From Streptosporangium violaceochromogenes (GTDB taxonomy: Bacteria; Actinomycetota; Actinomycetes; Streptosporangiales; Streptosporangiaceae): DNA of 64,000 nucleotides. The stretch covers positions 1 to 64,000 of the forward strand of contig NZ_BNBB01000017.1 in assembly GCF_014654615.1 (NCBI RefSeq), written 5' to 3'. The notes below the pieces were generated by a model. It searched no databases. It was not told where the DNA came from and saw only the letters and a program-made list of their open reading frames with translations. A program made the translations under genes and the position numbers. Below, one piece after another: positions 34,487 through 42,260 of the stretch (within the stretch, counting starts at the first letter, position 1; the number at the start of each line of letters is the position of its first letter).

Positions 34487-36451
34487 GTGAGCGCACCGAC
34501 GCTTGAGTACGAGCACAAGGCCCTGTCGCCGCTGGCGCCCGTGTGGGGCATCACCGACGACGACGAGGAGGGCACGTTCACCGCGCTTGTCGCGGTCACC
34601 GGTGTGGAAGACACCGTTGAGGACGTCATCGTGCCGGGCGCGGTCACGGCGTCGCTGGCGGCGCGGCTCCCCAAGGGCATCCACTCCCACGACGACAAGC
34701 AGTGGACGGCGCTCACCCTCGTGGCGGAGGAGTGGATGCCGGGCGACCCCCGGCTGCCGGACAAGACCCGCGACGGCAAGCCGTGGCCGCGCGAGGCCGG
34801 CGCGGTGTTCGTCAAGGGCCAGTTCAACCTGGCCACCCCTGAGGGGCGTAAGGCGTACGAAAACGTCAAATTTTTCAAACAGCAGTGCGAATGGAGTGTG
34901 GGGTACGTCGTCACCCCCGGCAAGTCCAAACGCGACCGCAAAGGGGTGCGGCACATCTATGAGCTCACGCTGTATGAGTACTCCACGGTGCTGGTCGCGG
35001 CGAACCCGCTGGCCATGACGCTGGAGGTGAAGTCGTTGTCCGGCCAGGGGGCGAGCCTTCAGGTGCAGGCCCCGGCCGGCGCCACCCCCCAGGACGTCGT
35101 CGACGCCATCGTCCGCGCCGGCCACGGCCGGAAAGCGGCGGGCCAGCGGGTGAGCATCACCATGCCGCCCGGGGCGGCCGAGGCCGCGCAGCGCCTCTTC
35201 CGGGAGGCGAAGGCCGGTACGGCGCCCGCGCAGGGGCACAGCCACGGCCAGGGCGGGGAGCCGTCCACGATGGTCGCCTTGATGCTGCCGCCCGAGGCCG
35301 CCATCGAGGCCGCCGTCGACGGCGGCCTGCCGGCGGAGGAGATGCACATCACCCTGGCCTACCTCGGCGAGGGTGTCGCCCCTGACCGGATCACCGCCGT
35401 GGAGGCGGCCATGATGGAGGTCGCGGCCGCCGCCGGGCCGCTGACGGGCACGATCGGCGGCCTGGGCGTTTTCCCCGAAGGGGAGGACGGGGTGCCGGTG
35501 TGGGCGCCGGTCGACGTCCCGGGCCTGGAGGTGCTGCGGCAGCGCGTCGTGGACGCCCTCCAGGAGGCGGGGGTGCCAGCCGCCTCCACCCACGGGTACA
35601 CCCCGCACGTCACCCGCGCCTACCTCGGCCCCGCCGACCCTCTCCCCGAGCCGCTCGCGCCGCTGCCGGTGACGTTCAGCGCCCTGGAGGTCGTGGTCGG
35701 CGGCATGCGCACCCCGATCCCCCTCGGCCCCCCCAACAACGACGACGACGTTCAGGAGGAGCCGGTGGGAACAGACCAGCAGGCCGGGCAAGACCTCGAA
35801 ACCAAACAGGCCGCCCGCCCCGACCCCGGCCTGTCGTATGAGGAGGTCTCCGACCGGATCCACGCCGCCATGAGCCGGTGGCTGGGCCAGGCCGAGCCAG
35901 GCCAGCAGCAGCCGATGGTGGCCACCGCGGCGACCTACCCCGACCTGGCGGTCGTCACCGCCGAACGGCACGGGGCGTTGCAGGCGTGGCAGGTGCCCTA
36001 CACCGTGGCCGGAGGCGACGTGGAGCTGGGCGACCCGCAGCAGGTGGATCTGCGGGTCAGCACGCTGGGCGCCGAGCGCGGCACCGCGATGGCCAAGGCC
36101 CTCGACGGCGCGGTCGCGGCCGTCAAAAGCCTTCTGGCGGCCGGCGGGGTGGAGACCAAGGCGGGGCAGGTCCTGTCGAAGGTCAACTCGCGGAAGCTGC
36201 TGGCGGCCTACACCGCTCTGGGGGAGGTGCTGCGGTCGGCGGGGGTGGACGTCGGGCAGGTCGTCCAGCAGGACGTGCCGGAGGCCGAGCCGATGCCGCA
36301 GGAGGCGCCGATCCAGCCGGACTCCACCGCGCCCTCGGCGCTCCCGGCCGGCGTGAAGTCCGGCACCGGGCGGGAGACGCAGGCATTGACGATGGCCGAG
36401 CTTCTGGACGGGATGCAGGTGATCGCGGCGGTGCACGCCCTCACCTCCTGA
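34487..36451 (+). CDS. Prohead protease / 2H phosphoesterase / scaffold polyprotein, 654 aa
   Basis: Residues 12-182 fit the HK97-type prohead serine protease: GIHSHDDKQW (H66/H68 candidates) and CEWSVGYVV (S137). Residues 183-440 contain a 2H phosphoesterase: MHITLAYLGE (H287-x-T289) and YTPHVTRAYLG (H374-x-T376). Residues 441-654 are helical and charged, as in scaffolding domains. Sites EHKA (K11), EVKS (K182), ETKQ (K440) and ETKA (K558) fall at these boundaries, so I infer self-cleavage into four parts. 2H enzymes cut cyclic or 2'-5' phosphodiesters, and some phage 2H proteins (Acb1) degrade defence signals. The gene precedes the capsid gene, separated by an antisense lipoprotein gene. 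Confidence 0.85.
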   Translation: MSAPTLEYEHKALSPLAPVWGITDDDEEGTFTALVAVTGVEDTVEDVIVPGAVTASLAARLPKGIHSHDDKQWTALTLVAEEWMPGDPRLPDKTRDGKPWPREAGAVFVKGQFNLATPEGRKAYENVKFFKQQCEWSVGYVVTPGKSKRDRKGVRHIYELTLYEYSTVLVAANPLAMTLEVKSLSGQGASLQVQAPAGATPQDVVDAIVRAGHGRKAAGQRVSITMPPGAAEAAQRLFREAKAGTAPAQGHSHGQGGEPSTMVALMLPPEAAIEAAVDGGLPAEEMHITLAYLGEGVAPDRITAVEAAMMEVAAAAGPLTGTIGGLGVFPEGEDGVPVWAPVDVPGLEVLRQRVVDALQEAGVPAASTHGYTPHVTRAYLGPADPLPEPLAPLPVTFSALEVVVGGMRTPIPLGPPNNDDDVQEEPVGTDQQAGQDLETKQAARPDPGLSYEEVSDRIHAAMSRWLGQAEPGQQQPMVATAATYPDLAVVTAERHGALQAWQVPYTVAGGDVELGDPQQVDLRVSTLGAERGTAMAKALDGAVAAVKSLLAAGGVETKAGQVLSKVNSRKLLAAYTALGEVLRSAGVDVGQVVQQDVPEAEPMPQEAPIQPDSTAPSALPAGVKSGTGRETQALTMAELLDGMQVIAAVHALTS

Positions 36452-36479
36452 CCTCACCGCCCGGGGGGTCAGGAGGTGA
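36441..36479. terminator. Convergent-gene hairpin spanning both stop codons
   Basis: TCACCTCCTGAC (36441-36452) and its exact complement (36468-36479) enclose 15 bases. The arms contain the ends of the protease polyprotein and of the minus-strand lipoprotein gene, which therefore both end in a Thr-Ser dipeptide. Confidence 0.7.
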
Positions 36480-37086
36480 TGCCGAACTCGGCGAGCGCGG
36501 CCCGCACCCCGTCCAGGCCCCGCCCGGTGGTGCGGGCCGGCAACGTCCACCGCGCGGTCTGCCCCGACGGCGTTTTAAGCAGCAGGGTTCCCCCGGACCG
36601 CGGCAGGTCGAACTCGATGACCGCGGACTCCGGGGCGCCGGGCTGGAGGTCGCGGGCCATCAGGGACGCGACCCGGCCGACCCACGGCGCGGTGACCGAT
36701 TCCCCGTTGCTGGTGGGGGTGGGCTCCTCGGAGCCGGCGGCGAGCCAGAAGAAGCCGCCGCCGTCGGCCGGGGGCGCGAGGTAGTCGGCCCGTTCGGCGG
36801 CCTCCAGGCGCAGGCTGATCGCGGCCAGCCACTTCCCGGCCGGTTTGACCCGGGCGCCGCCCCGCGTGTACAGCACCCCAGCCGGGGTGACCTTCACCGG
36901 GTGGCCGGCCTTGCCCTTCACCGTGGCCGGCGTCGCCCAGGGGAGCACCGCCGGGGCCGCGGGAGCCGTGGAGGGCGCCGGCGCGGCCCCCGTGCCGGGT
37001 TCGGTCGGCTCCTTCGCGGCGCCGCTCCCGCACGCTGACGCGGCGGCGAGGAAGACGAGTGCGGTGGCGGCGCAGGCAAGGCGCAT
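36469..37086 (-). CDS. Predicted lipoprotein, 205 aa, antisense within head operon
   Basis: MRLACAATALVFLAAASACG is a lipoprotein signal peptide with lipobox AASAC (Cys19). A Pro/Ala linker (residues 25-50) is followed by a beta-rich domain (VLPWATPATVKGKAGHPVKV, AGKWLAAISLRLEAAERADYL, SAVIEFDLPRSGGTLLLKTP) resembling small DUF4352-type extracellular domains. It sits alone on the opposite strand between protease and capsid genes with its own hairpin, the layout of a phage moron. A role in superinfection exclusion or host-envelope change is inference. Confidence 0.75.
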   Translation of the reverse strand: MRLACAATALVFLAAASACGSGAAKEPTEPGTGAAPAPSTAPAAPAVLPWATPATVKGKAGHPVKVTPAGVLYTRGGARVKPAGKWLAAISLRLEAAERADYLAPPADGGGFFWLAAGSEEPTPTSNGESVTAPWVGRVASLMARDLQPGAPESAVIEFDLPRSGGTLLLKTPSGQTARWTLPARTTGRGLDGVRAALAEFGITS

Positions 37087-37153
37087 CCAGGGCCTTCTTT
37101 CTCAACAGGGGAAGCCGGAAGGCCCCGACGATAACCGGCCGCGCATCGGGCTG

Positions 37154-37182
37154 TGACGCAAACGGGGCGGCCGTGCTCATAT
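37154..37182 (+). promoter_or_regulatory. GACGYAAA-type promoter of the capsid gene
   Basis: TGACGC followed by AAACGGGG, 17 bases, TCATAT (CATATT with 18). It also lies upstream of the minus-strand lipoprotein gene, so the 190-base gap may be a divergent promoter region. Confidence 0.55.
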
Positions 37183-37278
37183 TCCTTCCACGACGGGGGT
37201 CGACGGTGTCCCGGTGCTGGCCGGGCGTGCTCACCCGCACATGCACGCACCACTCAGCACAAAAAAGGGGGGGCTCGT

Positions 37279-38622
37279 ATGAGCACCAAGGAGTCCAGCC
37301 GCGTCCGTGAGCTGAAGACCGCTCTCATCGCCAAGAACGCCGAGCTGGAGCGGATCAGCGCCGCGTTCAAGGACGAGACGGGCAACGGCCACATGGTCAT
37401 CTCCACCGAGCAGGCCACCGCCTACCGCAACCGCCTGGCCGAGGTGAAGACCATCAAGGGCCTCATCGACGCCGAGATGGAGACCGCCGATGTCTTCGAC
37501 TGGCTCGGCCAGGCCGACGGCGAGTCCATCGGCGCCCAGGTCAACGCCGGCCACGAGGTCAAGCGCGCCCGGGGCGGCCGGGAGGCCAAGAGCCTTGCGG
37601 ACCACTTCCTGGAGTCCAAGGCGTGGGAGCAGATGAAGGAGGACGGCTTCCAGCGGCTGGGCCGCTCCCACCGCATCGAAAGCTCCGTGCACGAGCTGGA
37701 GCGCAAGGACATCTTCACGATGTCCGGCGGGCAGCACACCATCTTCGGGTTCGGCCAGCCGGAGAACCTCGGCATGCAGGAGCGCATGCTGCGCCCCGGC
37801 CGGGTGCGTGACCTGTTCCCGGCGGTCCGCACCACGAAGAACATGATCTACTTCATGCGGCAGACCGGGTTCGTCAACAACGCCCGCCCGGTGCCGGAGC
37901 GGGTCGCGGCCGACGACGTCTCCCCCGCGACCGGCGGCCCGACCGACCGGTTCGGCCGCGCGCCCCGCTCGAAGAGCTCGTTCAAGCCGTTCCGGGCGCC
38001 GATCGTCAACATCCGCCACATGCAGGACGCCCACAAGAACGTCCTGGAGGACGAGCCGCAGCTTCGCGACCTGCTGGACCGCGACATGATCGACGGCATC
38101 AAAATGGAGGAAGACTGGCAGATCCTCTGGGGTGACGGCGAAGGCGACAACATCGAGGGCATCTTCAACGCCCCCGGCGTGCAGGAGTACACCGGCCGCA
38201 GCAGTGACCGGCCGTCGGCGCAGATCCGCCGCGCCGCGACCCAGTCGCTCCTGGCGTGGTTCAACCCGACTGGCGTCGTACTTCACCCTTATGACTGGGA
38301 AAACATCGAGCTGGAGCAGGACAAGCAGGGCGGCTACGTCGTCGCGGTGTCCATCGCTCTGGGCGGCGAGAAGCAGGTCTGGCGGATGCGGGTGATCGAC
38401 ACCACCGCCATGGAGCAGAACCGCTTCATCCTCGGCTCCTGGGGGTACGGGGCGAAGCTGTTCGACCGCGCGGAAACCTCCGTCAGCGTCTCCACCGAGA
38501 ACGCCGACAACGTGGAAAGGTCCGCCATCACGATCCTCGCGGAATCTCGCGTAGGAATGGCCATCACCAGGCCGGAGTCATTCGTCATCGGGACGTTCAC
38601 CGAATACGTTCCCACCCCGTGA
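37279..38622 (+). CDS. HK97-fold major capsid protein, 447 aa
   Basis: Residues 1-104 form a coiled-coil delta domain (RVRELKTALIAKNAELERIS...EVKTIKGLIDAEMETADVF). The cleavage-like site GREAK/S at K104/S105 matches HK97 gp5 (cut after residue 103); another, LESK/A, is at 114. The rest has typical capsid blocks: VRTTKNMIYFMRQTGFVNN, VNIRHMQDAHKNVLEDEPQL, WQILWGDGEGDNIEGIFNAP, TGVVLHPYDWENIEL, and the C-terminal DNVERSAITILAESRVGMAI followed by TRPESFVIGTF. ATG 37279 follows a G-run. The next gene's GTG overlaps its stop. Confidence 0.93.
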   Translation: MSTKESSRVRELKTALIAKNAELERISAAFKDETGNGHMVISTEQATAYRNRLAEVKTIKGLIDAEMETADVFDWLGQADGESIGAQVNAGHEVKRARGGREAKSLADHFLESKAWEQMKEDGFQRLGRSHRIESSVHELERKDIFTMSGGQHTIFGFGQPENLGMQERMLRPGRVRDLFPAVRTTKNMIYFMRQTGFVNNARPVPERVAADDVSPATGGPTDRFGRAPRSKSSFKPFRAPIVNIRHMQDAHKNVLEDEPQLRDLLDRDMIDGIKMEEDWQILWGDGEGDNIEGIFNAPGVQEYTGRSSDRPSAQIRRAATQSLLAWFNPTGVVLHPYDWENIELEQDKQGGYVVAVSIALGGEKQVWRMRVIDTTAMEQNRFILGSWGYGAKLFDRAETSVSVSTENADNVERSAITILAESRVGMAITRPESFVIGTFTEYVPTP

Positions 38623-38987
38623 CGGACAGGACCCAGGGGGCGGCTCCGGCCGCCCCCGACCTGTACGTGTACGCCGCGACCGTGGCCCGCGTCGTCGACG
38701 GCGACACCCTGGACCTTCTGGTCGACCTCGGGTTCGCCGTACAGACCCGGCAGCGGATCCGGCTGTCGGGGGTGTACGCGCCCGAGCTCGGCACCCCGGA
38801 GGGGGAGGCGGCGGCGGAGTTCACCCGCCGGTGGGTGGCCGAGCACGGCCCCGGCGTCCTGGTGCGGACCCTGCGCGACCGCCGGGAACGCTACGGCCGA
38901 TACCTGGGGGTCGTACACCCCGCCGCCGGCGGCGCCGATCTGGGGGCGGCGCTGGTGGCCGCGGGGTGCGCGGCCGTGCACGGCTGA
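38619..38987 (+). CDS. Thermonuclease (SNase)-like nuclease, 122 aa
   Basis: VDGDTLDLLVDLGF (D27, D29), RIRLSGVYAPELGTPEGEA (R48, E56) and RRERYGRYLG give the calcium-binding and catalytic residues of staphylococcal-nuclease-type enzymes. There is no signal peptide, so it acts inside the cell or in the virion on DNA or RNA. It is coupled to the capsid gene by a GTGA overlap, which is an unusual place for such a nuclease; degrading host DNA at head assembly or ejection is inference. Confidence 0.88.
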   Translation: MTDRTQGAAPAAPDLYVYAATVARVVDGDTLDLLVDLGFAVQTRQRIRLSGVYAPELGTPEGEAAAEFTRRWVAEHGPGVLVRTLRDRRERYGRYLGVVHPAAGGADLGAALVAAGCAAVHG

Positions 38988-38996
38988 ATCGGAACG

Positions 38997-39024
38997 AGAC
39001 GTAAAGCGGGCCGGCCTGCATGCT
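38997..39024 (+). promoter_or_regulatory. GACGYAAA-type promoter, possible leaderless start
   Basis: AGACGT with AAAGCGGG, 16 bases, CATGCT. The predicted start coincides with GTG 39032. Confidence 0.55.
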
Positions 39025-39031
39025 TCGCCTG

Positions 39032-39514
39032 GTGACGAGAGCAACCATGATCGACATCGACGAGGCGGCCAGGCTGTACGCGGCCGGGTGGCGGCTGCGG
39101 CCCCTGGCCCAGCACCTGGGGTGCTCCTTTCAACGGCTGAGCGTGCACCTGAGACGCGCGGGAGTGGAGATGCGGGGGCCGGACAGTCCCCGCGCGCCGC
39201 GCCTACCGGTCGGGGAACGGCGGGCGGCGATCGTGGCCGCCCACCAGGCGAGGATGCCGATCACCCGGATCTGTATCCGATACCGCACCACCGCGCCGAC
39301 GGTGCGGCAACTGGTGCGCCTGGCAGGGCTGCCCGTCGGCGAGCCCCGCCGGCCGCTCGACCGGGCGCTGCTGCGCCGCCTGTTCGTCGAGGAGCGGCTG
39401 TCGCGGGCGCAGATCGCCGAACGGACGGGGTACCGGTATGGGACGGTGACGCGGGCGTTGCGCGACATCGGGTTGCCCCACCACCGCCGCCGGCAACGGC
39501 CGGCCGGAGGTTAG
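39032..39514 (+). CDS. Triple helix-turn-helix regulator, 160 aa
   Basis: Three resolvase-type HTH units: residues 9-40 (EAARLYAAGWRLRPLAQHLG CSFQRLSVHL), 60-95 (ITRICIRYRTTAPTVRQLVR) and 105-150 (FVEERLSRAQIAERTGYRYG TVTRALRDIG). GTG 39032 would be leaderless; ATG 39047 is the alternative (155 residues). It is plus-strand and converges on the minus-strand tail cluster, overlapping the end of the next gene by 4 bases. It could regulate late genes. Confidence 0.75.
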   Translation: MTRATMIDIDEAARLYAAGWRLRPLAQHLGCSFQRLSVHLRRAGVEMRGPDSPRAPRLPVGERRAAIVAAHQARMPITRICIRYRTTAPTVRQLVRLAGLPVGEPRRPLDRALLRRLFVEERLSRAQIAERTGYRYGTVTRALRDIGLPHHRRRQRPAGG

Positions 39515-39762
39515 AAAAGGGGGTCGGTCTGCACGTCGAGGCCGATCTCCACGGTGAGGATGTCGGGGTCGCGTTCCCGGGCGAGCGCGATCCACCGCTG
39601 CACCTGCCTGCGGGTGCAGATCATCGCGACGGCGAGACCGGCGGCGTGGTTGGCGCCTTCGCACACGCAGTTGCAGGCGGTGTCGGGGCGGGCGTCGTAG
39701 CAGCGGGCGTCGCACCGCTGGGTACGGCCGCCGGGCCGGATGATGGCAAGGAGGGTGGCCAC
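39511..39762 (-). CDS. Small Cys-rich phage protein, 83 aa
   Basis: MATLLAIIRPGGRTQRCDAR then CYDARPDTACNCVCEGANHA AGL is a recurring small protein of actinobacterial phages and genomes with a C-x3-C...CxCxC...N-H cluster, likely a zinc-bound knuckle. The C-terminus (DILTVEIGLDVQTDPLF) is acidic. It is the last gene of the minus-strand tail cluster. Function unknown. Confidence 0.7.
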   Translation of the reverse strand: MATLLAIIRPGGRTQRCDARCYDARPDTACNCVCEGANHAAGLAVAMICTRRQVQRWIALARERDPDILTVEIGLDVQTDPLF

Positions 39763-39777
39763 CGGCGCTTCCCGTTG

Positions 39778-40401
39778 TCAGCAGTAATCGGGGTCGCAGT
39801 CGGGGCCGCACTCGTGGGGCGGTTCGGCCAGGTCCTCGCCGGGCACCCCTGACGGGCCGAACGGCAGGGGGGCGAACCCTCCGGCGCCGGCCAGCCGATC
39901 GCGGTCGGCCCGCCAGGCGGCGGCGACCCGGCCGGCGTCCCACCCGCCGTAGAACACCTGGAAGCGGCCGTACCACAGGGTGACGACGTCTTCGCCGGTG
40001 GTGCCCCAGTCCTCCCGGTCCCAGGAGCGGGCCGTGACGGGGTTGATGTCGTCGAAAGCGCGGGCGGGGGCGGCCGGGTTGCGGATGTGCCAGAGCAGGG
40101 TGTGCCATCGCCGTTCCGTCCCCGGCTGCTGTCCCGGCACCGGGGCGGGTTCACCGAACGGCCACCGGTGGGCCTGGCCGTCCCGGGTGAGGCCGCACGT
40201 CAGGTCGCCGATACGGGCGCGGCACCCGGCCGGGCCGTGAACGTAGGGGTGCGGCACCGTCTGCGGGGCCACGGCCTCAGCGCCGGTCAGGGCGTCAGCG
40301 ACGGCGGCGTGCAGCCGTTCGCGGGCCGGGGCGGGCAGGCGCTTCAGGTGCGGCTTCAGGTGCCTGCGCAGGACGGTCGTGACGCGGCGGGGGTCGCTCA
40401 T
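39778..40401 (-). CDS. Hypothetical protein, 207 aa
   Basis: Basic N-terminus (RRVTTVLRRHLKPHLKRLPA), a Trp-rich middle (WHTLLWHIRNPAAPARAFDD, VVTLWYGRFQVFYGGWDAGR) and a C-terminal ECGPDCDPDYC cluster. It stands where a siphophage should have its tape-measure gene, but its length and composition do not fit one. Unknown. Confidence 0.65.
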   Translation of the reverse strand: MSDPRRVTTVLRRHLKPHLKRLPAPARERLHAAVADALTGAEAVAPQTVPHPYVHGPAGCRARIGDLTCGLTRDGQAHRWPFGEPAPVPGQQPGTERRWHTLLWHIRNPAAPARAFDDINPVTARSWDREDWGTTGEDVVTLWYGRFQVFYGGWDAGRVAAAWRADRDRLAGAGGFAPLPFGPSGVPGEDLAEPPHECGPDCDPDYC

Positions 40402-40453
40402 CGGGGGCCTTTACGTGGTGGGGGTCCCCTCCGCGACGCGGAGGGGATAGGGG

Positions 40454-40891
40454 TCACTTGGGGCGGGCGGTGGCCATCATCAGGTTCATCGCCCGCTCAA
40501 CGCTTTCCGGCGACGGTGGGCCGCCGCGCGGCGCGGACGGGTCTTTCTCCGGCTGCTGCATCCAGTCGGGCCGAGGCCATTGCCATTCTTTCTTGCGGCG
40601 CCGGTCGGACGTCATCAACGTCAGCTCCAGATGCAGGCCCGAAAGGAGTTCGTGGGTGCGGGTCCACGGGTCCAGCCAGTAGCCGCGCGGAACCCTTACT
40701 CGGGCGTTGTGGGGAAGCTGGTGGCAGAGGTCGAGGAAGGCGTGGATGGAGATGAATCCGGGGTCTTGGGGGTCGTCGAAGACTCCGGCGAGGTCGAGTC
40801 CGTAGAACTGTTGGAAATCGGCGTGGAGTCCTCGGTCCCACTCGGCGAGCCACCGCTGGGCGGCGAAGATTCCCCCCGGCCCACGCTCCAC
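40454..40891 (-). CDS. Tail assembly chaperone, frameshifted second part (gpT-like)
   Basis: This frame lies at -1 to the upstream chaperone gene and overlaps it by 196 bases. The true product begins after slippage at 40871-40877 and reads GIFAAQRWLAEWDRGLHADF QQFYGLDLAGVFDDPQDPGF ISIHAFLDLCHQLP..., a typical gpT domain with conserved Trp, Tyr and Leu. It has no good start of its own. The fusion (about 41310 to 40454) would be made in small amount and help build the tail around the tape measure. Confidence 0.8.
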   Translation of the reverse strand: MERGPGGIFAAQRWLAEWDRGLHADFQQFYGLDLAGVFDDPQDPGFISIHAFLDLCHQLPHNARVRVPRGYWLDPWTRTHELLSGLHLELTLMTSDRRRKKEWQWPRPDWMQQPEKDPSAPRGGPPSPESVERAMNLMMATARPK

Positions 40892-41310
40892 TCCGCCGCG
40901 AGGCTCCGCACCAGCTCACCGATGTCCTCCACGTCCGGCCGCTCGGCCATGAACCGGTCGTAGCCGTCCTTCCCGAGGATCTCCACGGCCGCCTCCCGGA
41001 CGGCGTTGACGAGCTGGGCGGGAAGGTTCGGGGTCTTGTGCAGCAGACCGGTCGCCATGCCGATCACTTCGGCGTTCGTGGTGTTGTTGCCCGACAGCAT
41101 GGCTTTCTCCACCACGTGCAGCAGGTAGGAAAGATCGACATCAAGCCGCGTGAAGGGCTCCAGCGCGTGCAGCGGCAGGCCCGGCGGCAGCATCGCGATC
41201 AGCTTGTCGCTGCCGTCGCCGTTGGCGCCGAAGTAGAGCGGGAACGGGCCGGCCTTACGCCCGCGGCGTTCGGCGCGGGCCCGGCGGGCGGCGTTGAGGT
41301 TCAGTGCCAT
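40696..41310 (-). CDS. Tail assembly chaperone, first part (gpG-like), 204 aa
   Basis: MALNLNAARRARAERRGRKA GPFPLYFGANGDGSDKLIAM LP, then a helical domain (TRLDVDLSYLLHVVEKAMLS, AQLVNAVREAAVEILGKDGYDRFM AERPDVEDIGELVRSLAAEW). Without frameshifting it ends in a Ser/Thr/Pro-rich tail (residues 150-204) that looks non-functional, which supports a programmed shift at the G-run. It follows the major tail protein gene, the classic order. Confidence 0.85.
   Translation of the reverse strand: MALNLNAARRARAERRGRKAGPFPLYFGANGDGSDKLIAMLPPGLPLHALEPFTRLDVDLSYLLHVVEKAMLSGNNTTNAEVIGMATGLLHKTPNLPAQLVNAVREAAVEILGKDGYDRFMAERPDVEDIGELVRSLAAEWSVGRGESSPPSGGSPSGTEDSTPISNSSTDSTSPESSTTPKTPDSSPSTPSSTSATSFPTTPE
40871..40877 (-). 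other. Programmed -1 frameshift site, GGGGGGA
   Basis: On the minus strand the zero frame is CGG GGG GAA; slipping back one base gives GGA ATC TTC, entering the gpT-like frame. Six G followed by A is a plausible slippery sequence for a tail-chaperone fusion. Confidence 0.7.
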
Positions 41311-41349
41311 GGTGAGGACTCCCCCGTCGTCGTGGATCAGGCGGCCGGG

Positions 41350-41377
41350 ACATTACGGGCGGGCGGCGTTTGCGTCA
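41350..41377 (-). promoter_or_regulatory. GACGYAAA-type promoter of the tail chaperone
   Basis: On the minus strand TGACGC with AAACG (41377-41372), 16 bases, TAATGT (41355-41350), 40 bases before the chaperone start. Confidence 0.55.
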
Positions 41378-41396
41378 GCCCTCGACCAAAACGAGG

Positions 41397-41424
41397 GGGC
41401 GCCCGCCAGTCCTGGCGGACGCCC
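41397..41424 (-). terminator. Hairpin after the major tail protein
   Basis: 13-base arms with one mismatch (CTGGCGG.. pairing with CCGCCAG) and a 2-base loop, 48 bases after the tail protein stop on the minus strand. Confidence 0.6.
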
Positions 41425-41471
41425 TGTGTAGGGCCGCTACGTGCGCGATTATTCGAACTCACGTTCTAGTA

Positions 41472-42053
41472 CTACGGAGTTGGCGGCTCAAAGCTGGGGA
41501 AATCGTTGTAGTCATACCAGGGATCTGCGAGGTCGCTGCCGAGGACCTTGAGGCGTAGCGGCAGGATCGACGATTCGCTCTTGTTGAGCGACTGGGTGAC
41601 GCCTTCGACCTGCTGGGCGCGCGGGATGATGCGCCGCAGGTGCCGGGCGCCGTTGATCATCTCGACGACGACGGCCACTTCCTCGCGGCCGCCGACCTTG
41701 GGCGGGGTGAACTTGTAGTAGGGCGGTGGTGCGGGGCTGCCGGCCGGGGTGATCTTGGTGACGGTGCCGCCGCCGAACACGGCGCGGAAGTTTTCGCCGC
41801 TCCACTCGTACAGGTCGACTTCCAGGGTCGCGCCGTCCGAGGTCTGCCAGGAGGCGATGGGGAAGTCCGACTGGTGGCTGGTGGCTTCCTCGAACTCGGG
41901 GTTGGTCTCCCAGTTGAGGCTGTCGGGGGTGAAGTGGCCGACGTCGCGCCACCCGGTGCCCATCGCGATGGTCGGCCCTGCGGGTGCGGTCGTGCCGACC
42001 GCTCCCAGCCATACCCGGGCCAGGGTCGGAGTGAACTGATCGGTCTGGGCCAC
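41472..42053 (-). CDS. Major tail protein, 193 aa
   Basis: MAQTDQFTPTLARVWLGAVG, GTGWRDVGHFTPDSLNWETN PEFEEATSHQSDFPIASWQT, DGATLEVDLYEWSGENFRAV and the beta-rich C-terminus match tail-tube proteins of actinophages (TW..lG....dglt......e....). The protein polymerises into the tail tube. It is followed, as usual, by the chaperone pair. Downstream on the minus strand there is no tape-measure gene. Confidence 0.85.
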   Translation of the reverse strand: MAQTDQFTPTLARVWLGAVGTTAPAGPTIAMGTGWRDVGHFTPDSLNWETNPEFEEATSHQSDFPIASWQTSDGATLEVDLYEWSGENFRAVFGGGTVTKITPAGSPAPPPYYKFTPPKVGGREEVAVVVEMINGARHLRRIIPRAQQVEGVTQSLNKSESSILPLRLKVLGSDLADPWYDYNDFPSFEPPTP

Positions 42054-42260
42054 GGCGGATCCCCTTCATGCGGTGGCGCCACCTGCCGCGCGGGGCGGAG
42101 GTGGTCAGCGGGTTGGGGACCCTCGACAGGCAGGTGTAGCGGCCGAACCGGTTTGTGTACGGCTTCGGCGTCTGGGCGCGGGCTGGGCCGGGTGGGACAC
42201 TCGCGAAGGAGGGTGACGCAAGGAAGCGGGGTGGGCCGGGTGGGCAGGCGTCTGCCGGGG

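Noticed and set aside
39778..40401. Degenerate tape-measure protein
   Set aside because: Too short, Trp-rich, no long coiled coil or hydrophobic repeat.
42214..42250. GTGACGCAAGG before the HNH gene as another GACGYAAA promoter
   Set aside because: No acceptable -10 box at 16-18 bases.
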